Assembly: GCA_905250125.1 (NCBI GenBank)
Contig: CAJNOL010000561.1
Span: forward strand, 25,036 to 89,035
Source: Rotaria sordida
Taxonomy: Eukaryota > Rotifera > Eurotatoria > Philodinida > Philodinidae
Length of the DNA stretch: 64,000 bases
Direction: 5' to 3'
The position numbers were made by a program, and so were the translations under genes. The notes beneath the pieces were generated by a model. The model saw only the letters and a program-made list of their open reading frames with translations. It was not told the DNA's origin and did no database searches. Positions 11,160 to 24,650 of this stretch are shown piece by piece (within the stretch, counting starts at the first letter, position 1; every line of letters starts with the position of its first letter).

Positions 11160-11416
11160 CAAGGGGGAAACGGCGGACTTGAAGTAGAAAAGTACGTCAA
11201 AGTACGTCAAAGTAGACTACTTGAAGTAGCTCAAAGTACCACCCAAGTAGCCCAAAGTAGGAACAAGTAGCTTAAAGTAACTTCAAGTAACTTCAGGTAA
11301 ATATGAAGTTGAAAAATACTTCAAAGTAAGCTACTTCAAGTAGCTGAAAGTAACTTGAAGTAGCTTAAAGTAGCTCAAAGTAACTTCAAGTCCAAAAGTC
11401 CGCCGTTTCCCCCTTG
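11160..11416. mobile_element. 257-bp hAT-type MITE with 8-bp target duplication
   Basis: The terminal inverted repeats are CAAGGGGGAAACGGCGGACT… on both ends (21 bp, identical). They are flanked by the direct repeat ATTAAACA (11152-11159 and 11417-11424), the 8-bp duplication typical of hAT elements. The interior is made almost only of AAGTAGCT/AAGTAACTTC-like units in both orientations. The right arm of the inverted duplication lacks the element at the matching place (about 40,789-40,805), giving an empty site. No coding capacity. Confidence 0.9.
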
Positions 11417-11424
11417 ATTAAACA

Positions 11425-14153
11425 TCGCAGTTATTTTAGTACTATGTAAGTAAAATAATCTATGAAAGTTTCAAAACATTTACTCTTATTATATACACTA
11501 ATGATGAGTTTTAAAATGATTTCAGAACTTCTGAGATCTCCTTAATATGTGTGTACGCAAATGGAGAGAGAGGTGAGTCATTATTTTGTCTTTTTCTTTC
11601 TCATTAATATCGGACAAAAGTTGCACATGTGTCAGCCACTTATTATTCTTTTCTTTTATCACATACTTGCTACTATCATGATACTAGATTCTTTCTCTTC
11701 TCTCTTCACACAACTACTCTCCATCGGTCATGGACGAGTGATCAACATTTTTTTCGAGCGTCAGCTCTGTCGATGGAGCATAATCTACATAATATTGTGA
11801 AGGCAGATACATACGCCGCACGCTTCACTGATTTCTGCAGTAGAACAGATATTTTTCTTCAATATTTCTATCTTTCACGATCAACGGATGTAAAAGGAAT
11901 AGAGCACTGTTGTGAAGAGTCACAACTTCATTATGTATTGATAATATTTCTCGATATTCTAGTGGGATCCGACGGCTGCTGCCTTCTCTTATGAAAGGAT
12001 GATATTACAGCAAAAGAAGCATATACACATACATGTTTTTTCTACTTCAATTCTTTGTTACATTGTTGTTGTTCGACAAGCCAGCTTCGGAATTTATTTA
12101 AATGCATAAAATAAAGGATATTCTTGATAGATAAATTTTATTATTATTAAATGATGAATAAATATATAAAAAATGAAGCAAAAAAGATGAACACAAAAAA
12201 TGTGTAAAAGAAACTCACATTCGCAATGACAATGGTCACTTACTGGATAATTCCAGTTGAGTGATTGCCTTGAATAGTAGTCTCTTTTGATAAATTATAC
12301 AATTGGTCGATGATAATCTATTGATTTTTTGAGAGAAAAAACCGTTGAGCTGAGAAATAAAAAAAAGTATATGAAATTAAAAAGTTCTATTATTCCTTAT
12401 AATAAAGTCGCATGAGCAGAAATTTAATCGATGATGGTGCACATCAACATCACCAAAAGGAAGACCAACACCAAGACACATTATACCAACGAAAATCAAT
12501 ACGAAATTTATTTTATTGATGTCACATGTGTGTATGTATCTTGTTCTGTTAAGTTAGATTATCTTTTTTTTTAAATTACAGTCTCATCTTTTAATGTTAA
12601 TTTTTTTTGAGGTCAATTAGATTTTGTTCTGATTTCTCTTTCTTTTCTCTTTTCTGTTTTTTTTCGTTCTCTAACTATCTACACGTGTGTATAGAGAGTG
12701 AATCGATATCTACATGTTTTGTTTTTTTTATCGATAGTAACTGCTTCATTTTGTACAATGTCGAAGTTTTGTGTAATAAAAAAAAAAGATAATAATAAAC
12801 TATAAAACATCACTATGCTCTTGACAGTTTGATTAAAATCGTAACTTTTACATAAATCCAATAAAGCTCATATATGTCTTCGAAGAACCAAAATAAAAGT
12901 GAAATTGATTTGTTTTTTTTGAATATTTATATTTGATAAAAAACCAATTTGATTCGTTCGATTTGTCGTCATATGGTGATTAAATAATTGAAAGAATAAA
13001 GCCAGTCAATCTGATAATTAGAGTCGGCCTCAAAGACTTTTCTTCTACTAAATATATTCTTTGCAAATAATATGAAGCTCGCCTTCAACGTCTCTCACTC
13101 AATCTCTAAATATGCATTTTAGTGACGGATAACATCATTGATATAAACTTGAAAAAAATGATCAGTTTTGTATTGCATATACTAGCAGATGCACAATCTG
13201 ATTGAGTCGATATTTTGTTTGACCATTGTGAAAGATAAAAATATACACATTCTATTGACTTTTTTGTTTTTATTTCGAATCCAAAAGCCTTTATTATTTT
13301 TTGACTATACATCCTCTTTCTTTCATTTTCACAGACCATCGTCTTACATTGTTATTGAGCTGGATAGAAGCTGATGCACGTAGCATCAACAGGTCTTTCA
13401 TTCTCAACCAATATTTTTCTATATTGTTAATCTAGTGTCGTTTCTTTTTCTCTTTCCTACACACCAATAATCAGATCGATATCACAGAGTCCAAAGTCAT
13501 CGTTTTAAGCTTGACAATGACCGATTAACGTCGAAAATTCCTTTTTTTGTAATATAAACAACAACAAGAAACCTTAATTATTTTCATTAATCATTAATTT
13601 CTAATCTCAAGTGACTCATTTATACTGACTCATATCATCAACAAATGTGATACCGATTTTACATTCTTCCTACAGGTATCCATACAGTAGCGAAAAAAAA
13701 TCGATGCATACTTTTTCTTCCTCCCCTTCCCAAACACCTTTATACATATTAGTGAAGAAGAGAAAAGACAAAAATAAACTCGTTATCACAGTACACAGAT
13801 AACATATACTATTCTTCCAATATACAATCAGCCATTCTGAATCTCGAACACGCAATAATCCTATGCTCATATCCTTAACACCAACGCCATTTACAAACAC
13901 AAAGAAATATAAAAGTAACAATACACCGACGTTTGCCATTTTTTTCTGGCCGTCTTCTTTAGCGAGAAAAGTAAACCCTATCTTATAACTCACAGATGAA
14001 TGATCAGCTAGCAGAGCGACAAAAAAAACACCTCTCTCCAAAAGGATATAAACATACAGAAAACATAAAAGCACAATACACAAATATTTCAAACAATAGT
14101 TTCTAATTCATCAACGTGCAAACAACAACCGTCGATAGTCCAAGGTCCAAATA
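11425..14153. other. Rest of left arm and spacer, no supported gene
   Basis: To 13442 this matches the right arm in blocks. About 11,720-12,420 is extra sequence with mixed base composition but no recognisable protein. 13443-14153 precedes the secreted-peptide ORF and may hold its promoter. A 140-codon minus-strand frame (13670-14092) lacks any family signature. Confidence 0.45.
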
Positions 14154-14477
14154 ATGACACTCAAGGTACTTATTTTGCTTTCATTTCTAGCCATTACTAC
14201 GACATGGCCAGCCCGCAGAAACTACTATATAGACGGCGATGATGACAGTCTTCTCGATGGACTCGCTCTTCGTAAACTTCTCGACATACTCGTGGCTAAA
14301 CGTACGGATCATTCATTTATGCACCATCTACTTTACCACTCCACTCCTCCTCAATTATCTATCCGAAATGCCTATAAAGTGAACATAATCCTGTTACGGA
14401 GAGTATTCACACCTCATATACTATCAATTTATGGATTTAGCATAATTCCACCACTTCGAAGCGAATCAACGAGGTGA
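14154..14477 (+). CDS. Putative small secreted peptide precursor, 3' end made of satellite DNA
   Basis: An ATG at 14154 starts a classic signal peptide (MTLKVLILLSFLAITTTWPA) followed by a dibasic RR, then an acidic and amphipathic segment (NYYIDGDDDSLLDG, LALRKLLDILVAK) ending in a second dibasic KR at about residues 49-50. Signal peptide plus segments bounded by dibasic sites is the layout of neuropeptide or peptide-hormone precursors, but I do not recognise the peptide. From about 14390 (residue 80 on) the DNA is recognisably the first degenerate monomers of the 93-bp satellite, so the last 28 or so codons up to the stop are not original. Either the true 3' exon has been lost or the coding region normally ends earlier by splicing. 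No GT-AG intron was assigned with confidence. Confidence 0.4.
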   Translation: MTLKVLILLSFLAITTTWPARRNYYIDGDDDSLLDGLALRKLLDILVAKRTDHSFMHHLLYHSTPPQLSIRNAYKVNIILLRRVFTPHILSIYGFSIIPPLRSESTR

Positions 14478-17400
14478 ATAGAATTTTTGTAAGTAGTATT
14501 CATTTCTCATTTGCTCTTTACCCATCGATTCAACATCATTCTAACACTTCCAAGCCGATCAAAAAGATGAACAGAATCGTGCTGACTAGCATTCATTTGT
14601 CATAAGATGTTTACGCATATGTTCAACATTATTCTATCAATTCCAAGCGAATCTTAGATATGAACAGAATGTTAATGAATAGTATTCATTAGTCATATGA
14701 TACTTAGGCATAGGTTCAACAATATGCTAACAATTCGAAGAGAATCAAAGAAATGAATAGAATATTGATGAATAGGATTCATCAGTCATATGATCTTTCC
14801 GCATAGATCCAACTCAATTCTAATACTTCCAAGCCAATCAAAGATATGAATAGAATGTTCCTCAATTGAATTCATTTGTCATATGATCTTTACGCATAGA
14901 TTCAACCAAATTCTAACACTTCGAAGGGAATTAAAGAAATGAACAGAATCTTGTTGCATAGTATTCTTTTCTCATATAATATTTCCGCACAGATTGCATA
15001 CCAATCTACCACTTCAAAGGGTATCAAACAGATGAAAACAATGTTAATTAATACTATTCATTTGTCAAATGACCTTTACGCATAGATTCAACATAATTCT
15101 AACACTTCGAAGTGAATCAAAGAAATGAATAGAATGTTCCTCAATTGTATTCGTTAGTCATATGATCTTTACACATAGATTCAACACAATTTTAACACTT
15201 CGGAGCAAATCAAAGACATGAATAGAATGTTGGTGAATAGTATTCATCTATCAAATGATGTTTACGCATAGATTCAACATAATTCTAACACTTCCAAGCG
15301 AATCAAACAGATGAATAGAATGCTAATGAATACTATTCATTTGTCATATGATGTTTACGCATAGATTCAACATAATTCTAACACTTCGAAGCAAATCAAA
15401 GAGATGAATAGAATCTTACTCAATTGTATTCATTTCTCAGATGATCTTTACGCATAGATTCAACATCATTCTAACACTTCGAAGCGAATCAAAACGCTGA
15501 ATAGAAGGTTCTTGAATAGTATTCATTTGCCATAGGATCTTTACCCATACATTCAACATCATTCTAACACTTCCAAGCGAACCAAAACGATGCACAGAAT
15601 TTTTGTGCATACTATTCATTTCTCATAAAATGCACTCATAGGTTCAACATCATTCTACCACTTCGAAGCCAATCAAAAAGATGAATAGATCTTATTCAAT
15701 TGCAGTCATTTCTCATATGATGTTTCCCCATAGGTTGAACACCATTCTAACACTTCGAAGAGAATCAAACAGATGAATAGAAGTTTTGTACAAAGCATTC
15801 ATTTGTCATACACTCTCTACTCATAGATTCAATATCATTCTACCAATTCGAAGCGAATCAAAGAGATGAATAGAATCTTCCTAAACAGTATTCATTTCTA
15901 ATATAATGCTTACGTATAGGTTCAATACCATTCTAACACTTCGAAGGGAATCAAAGAGATGTATAGAATGTTGCTCAATAGTATCCATTTGTCATATGAT
16001 CTTTACTCAGAGATTCAACATTATTCTACCACTTCGAAGCAAATCAAAAAGATGAACACATCTTGTTCAATTGTACTCATTTCTCATACGATGTTTCCGA
16101 ATAGGTTCGATACCATTCTAACACTTCGAAGGGAATCAAAGAGATGAATGGAACCTTTCTGAAAAGTATTCATTTGTCATATGATCTTTGCGCATAGATT
16201 CAATACAATTCTAACACTTCGAAAGGAATGAAACAGATGGATAGAATGTTGGTGAACAGTATTCATTTGTCATATGATCTTTACGCATAGGATGAAAATC
16301 ATTCTAACACTTCGAAGAAAATCAAAGATATGAATAGAATGTTGGTGAATAGTATTCATTTATCAGATGATATTTCCGCATAGATTCAGTATCATTGTGC
16401 CACTTCGATGCGAATCGAAGATACGAATACAATGTTAGTGAATAGTATTCATTTGTCATATGGTTTTTACGCATAGATTCAGCGCTATTCCACCACTTCG
16501 AAGCGAATCAAATAGATAAATAGAATCTTCGTGAATACTATTCATTTGTCAGATGATCTGTACTCATAGATTTAACATCATTCTACCACATCGAAGCGCA
16601 TCAAAGAAATGAACAGAAGTTTTGTGCATACTATTCATTTGTCACACGATCCTTACTCATAGATTTAACATGATTCTATCACTTTGAAGCGAATCAGAGA
16701 GACAAATAGAATGCTGGTGAATACTATTCATCTGTCAGACGATGTTTCCGCATAGATTCACCGTCATCGTACCACTTCGATACAAATCAAAGAGATGAAT
16801 ACATCTTACTCAATTGTATTCATTTCTCATATAGCGTTTCCGCATAGGTTAAATACCATTGTAACAGCTTGAAGGGAATGCAAGAGACGAATAGAATCTT
16901 CTTAAATAGTATTCATTTGTCATATAATGTTTACGCATAGGTTGAATACGGTTCTACCACTTCCAAGCGAATCAAAGAGATGAATAGAATGCTGGTGAAT
17001 AGCATTCATATGTCAGATGATGTTTGCGCATAGATTCAGCATCATTCTCCCACTTTGATACAAATCAGAGAGATGAATAGATCTTGCTCAATTGTATTCA
17101 TTTCTCATATTATTTTTCCGCATAGGCTAAATATCATTCTAACACTTCGAAGGGAATCAAACAAATGAATAGAATCTTACTGAGTAGTATTCGTTTGTCA
17201 TATGGTGTTTACGCATAGGTTGCAAACCATTCTAGCACTTCGAAGGGAATCAAAGAGATGCATACACTCTTACTAAGTCGTATTCATTTGTCATATGATG
17301 TTTACGCATAGATTCGACACCATTCTAACACTTCGAAGGGAAACAAAGAAATGAATAGAATCTTCCTGAGTAGTATTCATTTGTCATATAATGTCTACGC

Positions 17401-20400
17401 ATAGGTTGAATACCATTCTACCTTTACGAAGCGAATCAAAGAGATGAATACAATGTTAGTGAATGCTATTCATTTCTCAGTTGATGTTTGGGCATAGATT
17501 CAACATCATTGTACCACTTCGATAAAAATTAAAGTGATGAATAGAATGTTGGTGAATACTATTCATTGGTCAGATGATGTTTGTGCATAGATTCACCATG
17601 ATTGTACCACTTCGATAAAAATCAAAGTGATGAATAGAATGTTGGTGAATAGTGTTCATTTCTCACAGAATGTTTGCGCATAGATTCAACGTTATTCTAC
17701 CACCTCGAAGGGTATCAAAGAGATAAATAGAATCTTCTTCAATTGCATACGTTTCTTATACGACGTTTACGCATAGGTTCAGTATCATTTCAGCACTTCG
17801 AAGCAAACCTAAAAGATGAATAGAATATTTGTGCAAAGTATTCATGCCTCATACGATTTTTACTCACAGATTCAACTTGATGTTACCACTAGGAAGCGTA
17901 TCAAAGAGATAAATAGAATCTTACTCAATTAAACTCATTTGCCACATGATCTTTACGTATAAGTTCAATATTATTGAATATCTCGAAGGGAATGAAAGGA
18001 ATGAATAGAATATTGGTGAATAGTAGTAATTTGTCACACGATGTTTCCCCATAGGTTCAAAATCCTTCGAACAATCTCAAGCGAATCAAACAGATGAATA
18101 GAATCTTACTGGATAGTATTCATTTGTCAAATGATGTTCCCCCACAGATGCACCCTTATACTACCAGTTCAAAGGAAATCAACGAAACGAATAGATTTTT
18201 TGTTCAAAGTGTTCATCGTTCATACGAGTTTTAATCGTAGATTTAACATCATTCGATCATTTTGAAGGGATTGAAAGACACGAATAGAATGTTCGTCAGT
18301 TGCATTCTGTTCTCATATGGTATTTTCTCATAGATTCAACATGATTGTTCTAATTCGAAGCCAATCACCAAGATGAATAGATCTTACTCAATTTTATTCA
18401 TTTCTCAAATGATGTTTAAGAATAGATTCAATACAATTCTAATACTATGATGGGAATCAAACACAATGAATACAATCTTGATGAGTAGTATTGATTTGTC
18501 ATAGGATCTTTACGCATAGATTCGATACCATTCTAACACTTCGAAGGGAATCAAAGAAATGAATAGGATCCTACTGATTGGTATTCATTTGTCGTATGAT
18601 GTCTACGCATAGAATCGATACCATTCTAACATTTCGAACGGAATAAAAGAGATGAATAGAATGTTAATAAATACTATTCATTTGCCAGGGAATCTTAACG
18701 CATAGATTCAATACCATTCTAAGGCTTCGAAGGGAATCCAAGAAATGAATAGAATCTTACTGAATAGTATACTTTTGTGATATAATATTTACGCATTGGT
18801 TGAATACCATGGTCAGACTTCGAAGAGAATCGAAGATATGAATAGAAGGTTCCTCAAAAGTATTCAATTCCCATATGATGTTTACGCACAGATTCAGCGT
18901 TATTGTACCAGTTGGAAGCGAATCAAAGGGATGAATAGAATGTTTATGAATAGTATTCATTTGTCATGTTATCTCTACGCATAAATTGAAGCCGATTGTA
19001 CCACTTAGAACCGAATCAATGGGATGAATAGACTTCTTGTGAATAGTATTCAGTTATCATATGATGGTTACTGATAGATTCAACATCATTGCACGACTTC
19101 GATGCGCAACACAGAGATGAATACAATGTTGATGAATAATATTCAGTTGTCGTATGATGTTTACTGATAGATTCAACATCATTGTACCACTCCGATGCAA
19201 ATTAAAGAGACGAATCGATTTTTTGTGCACAGTGTTCATTTGTCGTACGATCTTAACTCATCCATTCAACGTCATTGTACTACTTCGATGCGAATCAAAG
19301 AGATAAACATAATGTTAGTGGATACTATTCATTTCTCACATGGTGTTTACGCATAAATGCAATACCATTCTAAGACTTCGAAGGAAATCAAAGAAATGAA
19401 TAGAATCTTGCTGAATAGTATTCTTTTGCGATATAATGTTTCCGCACAGGTTGAATACGATGGTAACACTTCGAAGAGAATCAAAGATATGAATAGAATG
19501 TTCCTCAATAGTATTCATTTCTCATATGATGTTTACGTATAGATTCAACCTTATTCTACCACTTCGAAGCCAATCAAAAAGATGAATAGAATGTTCGTGA
19601 ACATTCTATTTATTTGTCATATGATCTTAGCTCATGGATTTAAAATTATTCTTCCGATTGCATGCGAACGAAAAGATGAATAGTATGTTTATCAATACTA
19701 TCCATTTCTTATATGATATTTACTCATATTTTCAACATCATTCTACCACTTCCATGCAAACGAAACACATCAATAGAAACTTGCTGAACACTATTCATTT
19801 GTCATGTCACATTAAGTCACAGGTTCCACACCTTTCTAACACTGGAAACCGAATCAACCAGAAGAATAGAATTTTTGTGCAAAGTATTCATTTCTCGAAC
19901 GATCTGTACTCGTTGATAGAGCATCATTTCAGCACTTTGATGCGAAGGAAAGAGATGAATAGGATCTTCATGAATAGCGTTCCTTTCTCATATGCTCCAA
20001 ACTCCTAGTTTCATCATAATTCTAAGACTTCGATGTGAATCAAAAGATGAATAGAATCTTCCTGCAGAGTATTCATTTGTAATATGATGTTTACTCGTTG
20101 GTTCAACATCATTGTACCACTTCAACGCGAATGAAAAAGATGAATAGAATGGTAGTGAATAGTATTCATTTGTCAAATAATATTTACTTATAGTTTCAAC
20201 ATCATTCTACCACTTCGATGCGAACCGAAAAGATCGATACAACGTTCCTGAATATTATTCATTTGTCATATGATGTTTACTCATACGTACAACAGCATTC
20301 TATTACTTCGCATCAAATCCAAGAGCTGAACAGAATTTTTGTTCAAAGCAATCATTTCTCACACAATCTCCACCCGTACGTTCCACATCATTCTATTACT

Positions 20401-23400
20401 TCAAAGCGAATCAAAGACATGAATATACATTTTGTGAACACTATTCAAGTGTTATATGATGTTTACTTATAGGTTCTACATCTTTCTACCACTTCGGTGC
20501 CAACCAAAGAGATGAAGAGAATGCTGTTGAATAGTATTCATTTGTCATATAACGTTTACGCATGGTTTCAATATCATTCTTCCACTTCGACCGGAATCAT
20601 GGAGATGAATTGAATAATAGTGAATAATATTCATTTGTCATACAATGTTTACTCATAGGTTCAACACTATTCGACTACTTCGATGCGAATCAAAGAGATG
20701 TATAGCATCTTAGTGAATAGTATTTATTTGTCATATAATGTTTACTCAGAGTTTCCACATTATTCTACCACTTCGATGAAAATCAAAAAGATGAATAGAA
20801 TTTTACTGAATAGTATTTATTTGTCATATAATGTTTACTGATAGTTTTAACATCATTCTATCACTTGAGATGGGAATCAAAGAGATGAATAGAATTTTTG
20901 TAAATAAAATTAATTCTCATACAATGCTCTCATAGAGTGCACATCGTTGTACCACTTCGAAGCGAATCAAACACATGAATAGAATGTTGTCGAATTATAT
21001 TCATTTTTCATACGATGGTTACCCATAGTTTCAACATTACTGAACCAGTTTAAGGTGAATGAAAGAGATGAATAGAGTTTTTGTTTATAATATTCATTCT
21101 CATACAATGCTCTGATTGAGTGAACATCGTTCCACCACTTCGAAGCGAATGATGGAGATGAATAGAATCTCTATAAATAGTATTCATTTGTCATATGATG
21201 CTAGTTGATACGTTGCACACCATTCTATCACTTCGAAGCCAATGAAAGAGATGAATAGTGTTCTAATGAATAGTACTCATTTGTCACATGATTCTTTCTC
21301 ATAGATTCAACGTCATTGTACCAGTTCGAAGTCAGCCAAAATGATGAATTGAATATTGTTGAATAGTGTTCATTTGTCATGTCATGTTTACTCATAGATT
21401 CAACATCATTCTGCCACTTCGATGCGAATCTAAGAGATGAATAGAATGCTGGTGAATAGTATTCATTTGTCATATGATGTTTACTCATAGATTCAAGATC
21501 ATTCTACCACTTCGATGCGAATCAAATAGATGAGTTAAATCTTCCTAAATAGTATTCATTTCTCGTATGATGTTTCCTGATAGGTTGAACACCATTCTAC
21601 TACTTAGAGGCCAATGAAAGAGATGAATAGAATGTTGATGAATAGTATTCATTTGTGATATGATGTTTACTCATAGATTCAACATCATTCTACCACTTCG
21701 ATGCGAATCAAAGAGATGAGTTGAATCTTCCTGAATGGTATTCATTTGTCATATGATGTTTGCTGATAGGTTGAACACCATTTTACCACTTCGAAGCCAA
21801 TGAAAGAGATGAATAGAATTTTAATGAATAGTATTCATTTGTCATAGGATGTTTACTCATAGGTTCAACATCATTCTACCGCTTCGATGCGAATGAAAGA
21901 GATGAATTGAATCTTCCTGCATAGTATTCGTTTGTCATATGGTGTTTACCCATCGATTTAGCATCATTCAACCACTTTGATGCGAACCACAAAGATGAAT
22001 ACGATGTTCATGAATAGTGTTGATTTGTCATATGATGTTTACTCATAGACTGAACATCATTCTACCACTTTGATGTGAATCAAAGAGATGAATTGAATGT
22101 TCGTGAATAGTATTCATTTGTCACATGATGTTTTCTGATAGGCTGAACACCATTCTACCACTTAGAAGCCAATGAAAGAGATGAATAGAATGTTGATGAA
22201 TAGTGTTCATTTGCCATATGATGTTTACGCATAAGTTCAACATCATTCTACCACTTCGATGCGAATGAAAGAGTTGAATTGAATCTTGCTTAATAGTATT
22301 CATTTGTCATATGATGTTTCCTGATAGGTTGAACACCATTCTACCACTTCGATGCGAATCAAAGAGATGAATTGAAGCTTCTTGAATAGTAGTCATTTGT
22401 CGTATGATGTTTACTCATAGGTTCAACATCATTCTACCACTTCGATGCCAACCAAAGAGATAAATAGAATGCTGATGAATAGTATTCATTTGTTATATGA
22501 TGTTTACTCATAGATTCAATATCATTCTATTACTTCGATGCCAATGAAAGAGATGAGTAGAATTTTAGTGAATAGTATTCATTTGTCATATGATGTTTAC
22601 TCATAGATTCAAGATCATTCTACCACTTGGAGACGAATCGAGGAGATGTATAGAATCTTCCTGAATAGTATTTATTTGTCGTATGATGTTTCCTGATAGG
22701 TTGAACGCCATTCTACCACTTGGAAGCCAACGAGAGAGATGAATAGAATTTTATTGAATAGTATTCATTTGTCATATGATGTTTACAGATAGGATGAACA
22801 TCATTCTACCACTTGCATACGAATGAAAGACTTGAATAAAGTTTTAATGAATAGTATTCATTTGTCGTTTGAGGTTTACTCATAGATTCAATAGTATTCT
22901 ACCTGTTTGATGCGAATCAATGAGATGAATAGAATGTTGGTGAATAGTATTGATTTTTCATATGATGTTTACTCATACATTCAAAATCATTCTACCACTC
23001 CGATGCGAATCAAAGTGGTGAATAAGATCTTTATGAATACGATTCATTTGTCATATGATGTTTACTCATAGATTGAAGATCATTGTACCACTTCGATGCG
23101 GATCAAAGAGATGAATCGAATGTTCATGAATAGTATTCATTTGTCATATGGTGTTTAGTCATAGATTTAGCATTATTTTTGCACTTTGATGTGAAGCAAA
23201 GAGATGAATAGAATGTTGCTGAATACTATCGACTTGTCATATGATGTTTACTCATAGATTCAACATCATTCTACCACTTCGATGCGAATCAAAGAGATGA
23301 ATAAGATCTTTATGAATACGATTCATTTGTCCTATGATGTTTACTCATAGGTTTAACATCATTCTAACACTTCGAAGCGAATGAAACAGATGAATAGAAT

Positions 23401-24650
23401 GTTTGTGGAAAGGGTTCATTTCTCTTAGGGTCTTTACTCATAGGCTTAATATCATTGGACAGCTGTGAAGAGAATGAAGCGGATGAATAGAATCTTAATG
23501 AATGATATTTGTTTGTCATATAATGTTTGCTCATACATTCAGCATCATTCTACCGCTTCGATGCGAATCAAAAAGATGAATAGAATTTTAATAAATAGTA
23601 TTCATTTGTTATATGAGGTTTACTGATTGATTCAATAGTATTCTACCAGTTCGAAGGGAATGAAAGAGATGAATAGAATGTTGGTGAAGAGTATTCATTT
23701 GCCATGTGATGTTTATGCTTAGTTTCAATAGCATTCTAGCACTTGAATGGGAAGGAAAAAGATGAATAGAATCTTGTTGAATAGTATGCATTACTTATGT
23801 GATGTTTATTCATAGTTTCAACAGCATTCTAAGGTTTCGGAATGGATCAAAGAGATGAATGGAATTTTTGTGCAAAGTATTCATGTCTCCCACACTCTTT
23901 ACTTGTTGATGGAAGATCATTCTACGACTTCCATGCGCGTGAAAGAGATGAACAGAATTTTTATAAATAGTTTTCATTGGTCATATGATGTTTAGTCATA
24001 GGTTCAACATGAGTGTGCCACTTCGATGGCAACTAAAGAGCTGAATAAAATGTTCGTGAATAGTATTCATTTGTCATATGATGTTTTCTGATAGGTTGAA
24101 CACCATTCTACCACTTCGAAGCCAATGAAAGGGATGAATAGAATGTTGATGAATAGTGTTCATTTGTGATATGATTTTTTCTCATGGATTCAATATCATT
24201 CTACTAGTTCGAAGCGAGTCAAAATGATGAATTGAATATTGATGAATATGGTTCATTTGTCATATAATGTTTACTCATAGGTTTAACACCATTCTAACAC
24301 TTTGATGTGAACGAAAGAGATGAATAGAATGTTGGTTAGTACTATCCATTTTTCATATAATATTTAGTCATAGTTTCAACATCATTGTACCACTTTGATG
24401 TGGAGGAAAGGGATGAATAGAACGTTATTGAGTGCTATGCAATTGTTATATAATGTTTACTCATAGTTTCATCATCATTCTACCACTTCTATGTCAACGA
24501 AAGAGATGAATTGAATCTTCGTTAATAGGATTCGGTTGTCATATGATATTCAGTCATAGATTGAATATCATTCAATGACTTCGATGAGAATGAAAGAGAT
24601 AAATGGAGTGTTTGTCCGTAGTATATTCATTTGTTGTGTGAATTTTGATG
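14390..24650 (+). repeat. Satellite array A: about 110 copies of a 93-bp monomer
   Basis: The monomer reads approximately ATTCATTTGTCATATGATGT then TTACTCATAGATTCAACATC, ATTCTACCACTTCGATGCGA, ATCAAAGAGATGAATAGAAT and GTTGGTGAATAGT (93 bp). The phase is constant: the variant GATAGGTTGAAC occurs at 21579, 21765, 22137 (GATAGGCTGAAC), 22323 and 22695, all multiples of 93 apart. The left half favours TTACGCATAG…AACACTTCGAAG(C/G)GAATC; the right half favours TTACTCATAG…TACCACTTCGATGCGAATC. Monomers are typically about 75-85% alike. Open frames of about 60-67 codons recur only because 93 is a multiple of 3; they are not genes. The right end decays gradually after 24,600. Confidence 0.95.

Larger units (their letters stand above)
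9922..13442 (+). repeat. Left arm of a diverged inverted duplication (partner 39385-42036)
   Basis: Long stretches match the reverse complement of 39385-42036. Matching blocks include the ATTATTATAGAAATT start (9926/42031), the coiled-coil exon (about 10052-10165), the EF-hand-like part (10400-10567), the ATCGAAATATCAT block (10972), a 35-bp identical block at 11521-11555 and the CACATGTGTGTATGT block (12525). The left arm is longer because of a 257-bp MITE and about 600-700 bp of extra sequence between about 11,720 and 12,420. Divergence is roughly 10-25% in the blocks compared by eye. The outer end coincides with the end of the Helitron remnant. Confidence 0.85.

Noticed and set aside
11549..11994. 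Two overlapping plus-strand frames of 83 and 121 codons
   Set aside because: The first part lies in the block conserved in the right arm, where the frames are not kept open. No recognisable protein.
13670..14092. 140-codon minus-strand frame just upstream of the secreted-peptide ORF
   Set aside because: Hydrophobic and Cys/Phe-rich in a way typical of AT-rich non-coding DNA; no signal of a known family. Kept out for lack of support.
14390..24650. Many open frames of 60-124 codons in array A (for example 19634-20008, 20218-20472, 21228-21488)
   Set aside because: They follow the 93-bp (31-codon) period on both strands, begin at arbitrary ATGs and have no conserved protein features. They are by-products of the satellite.
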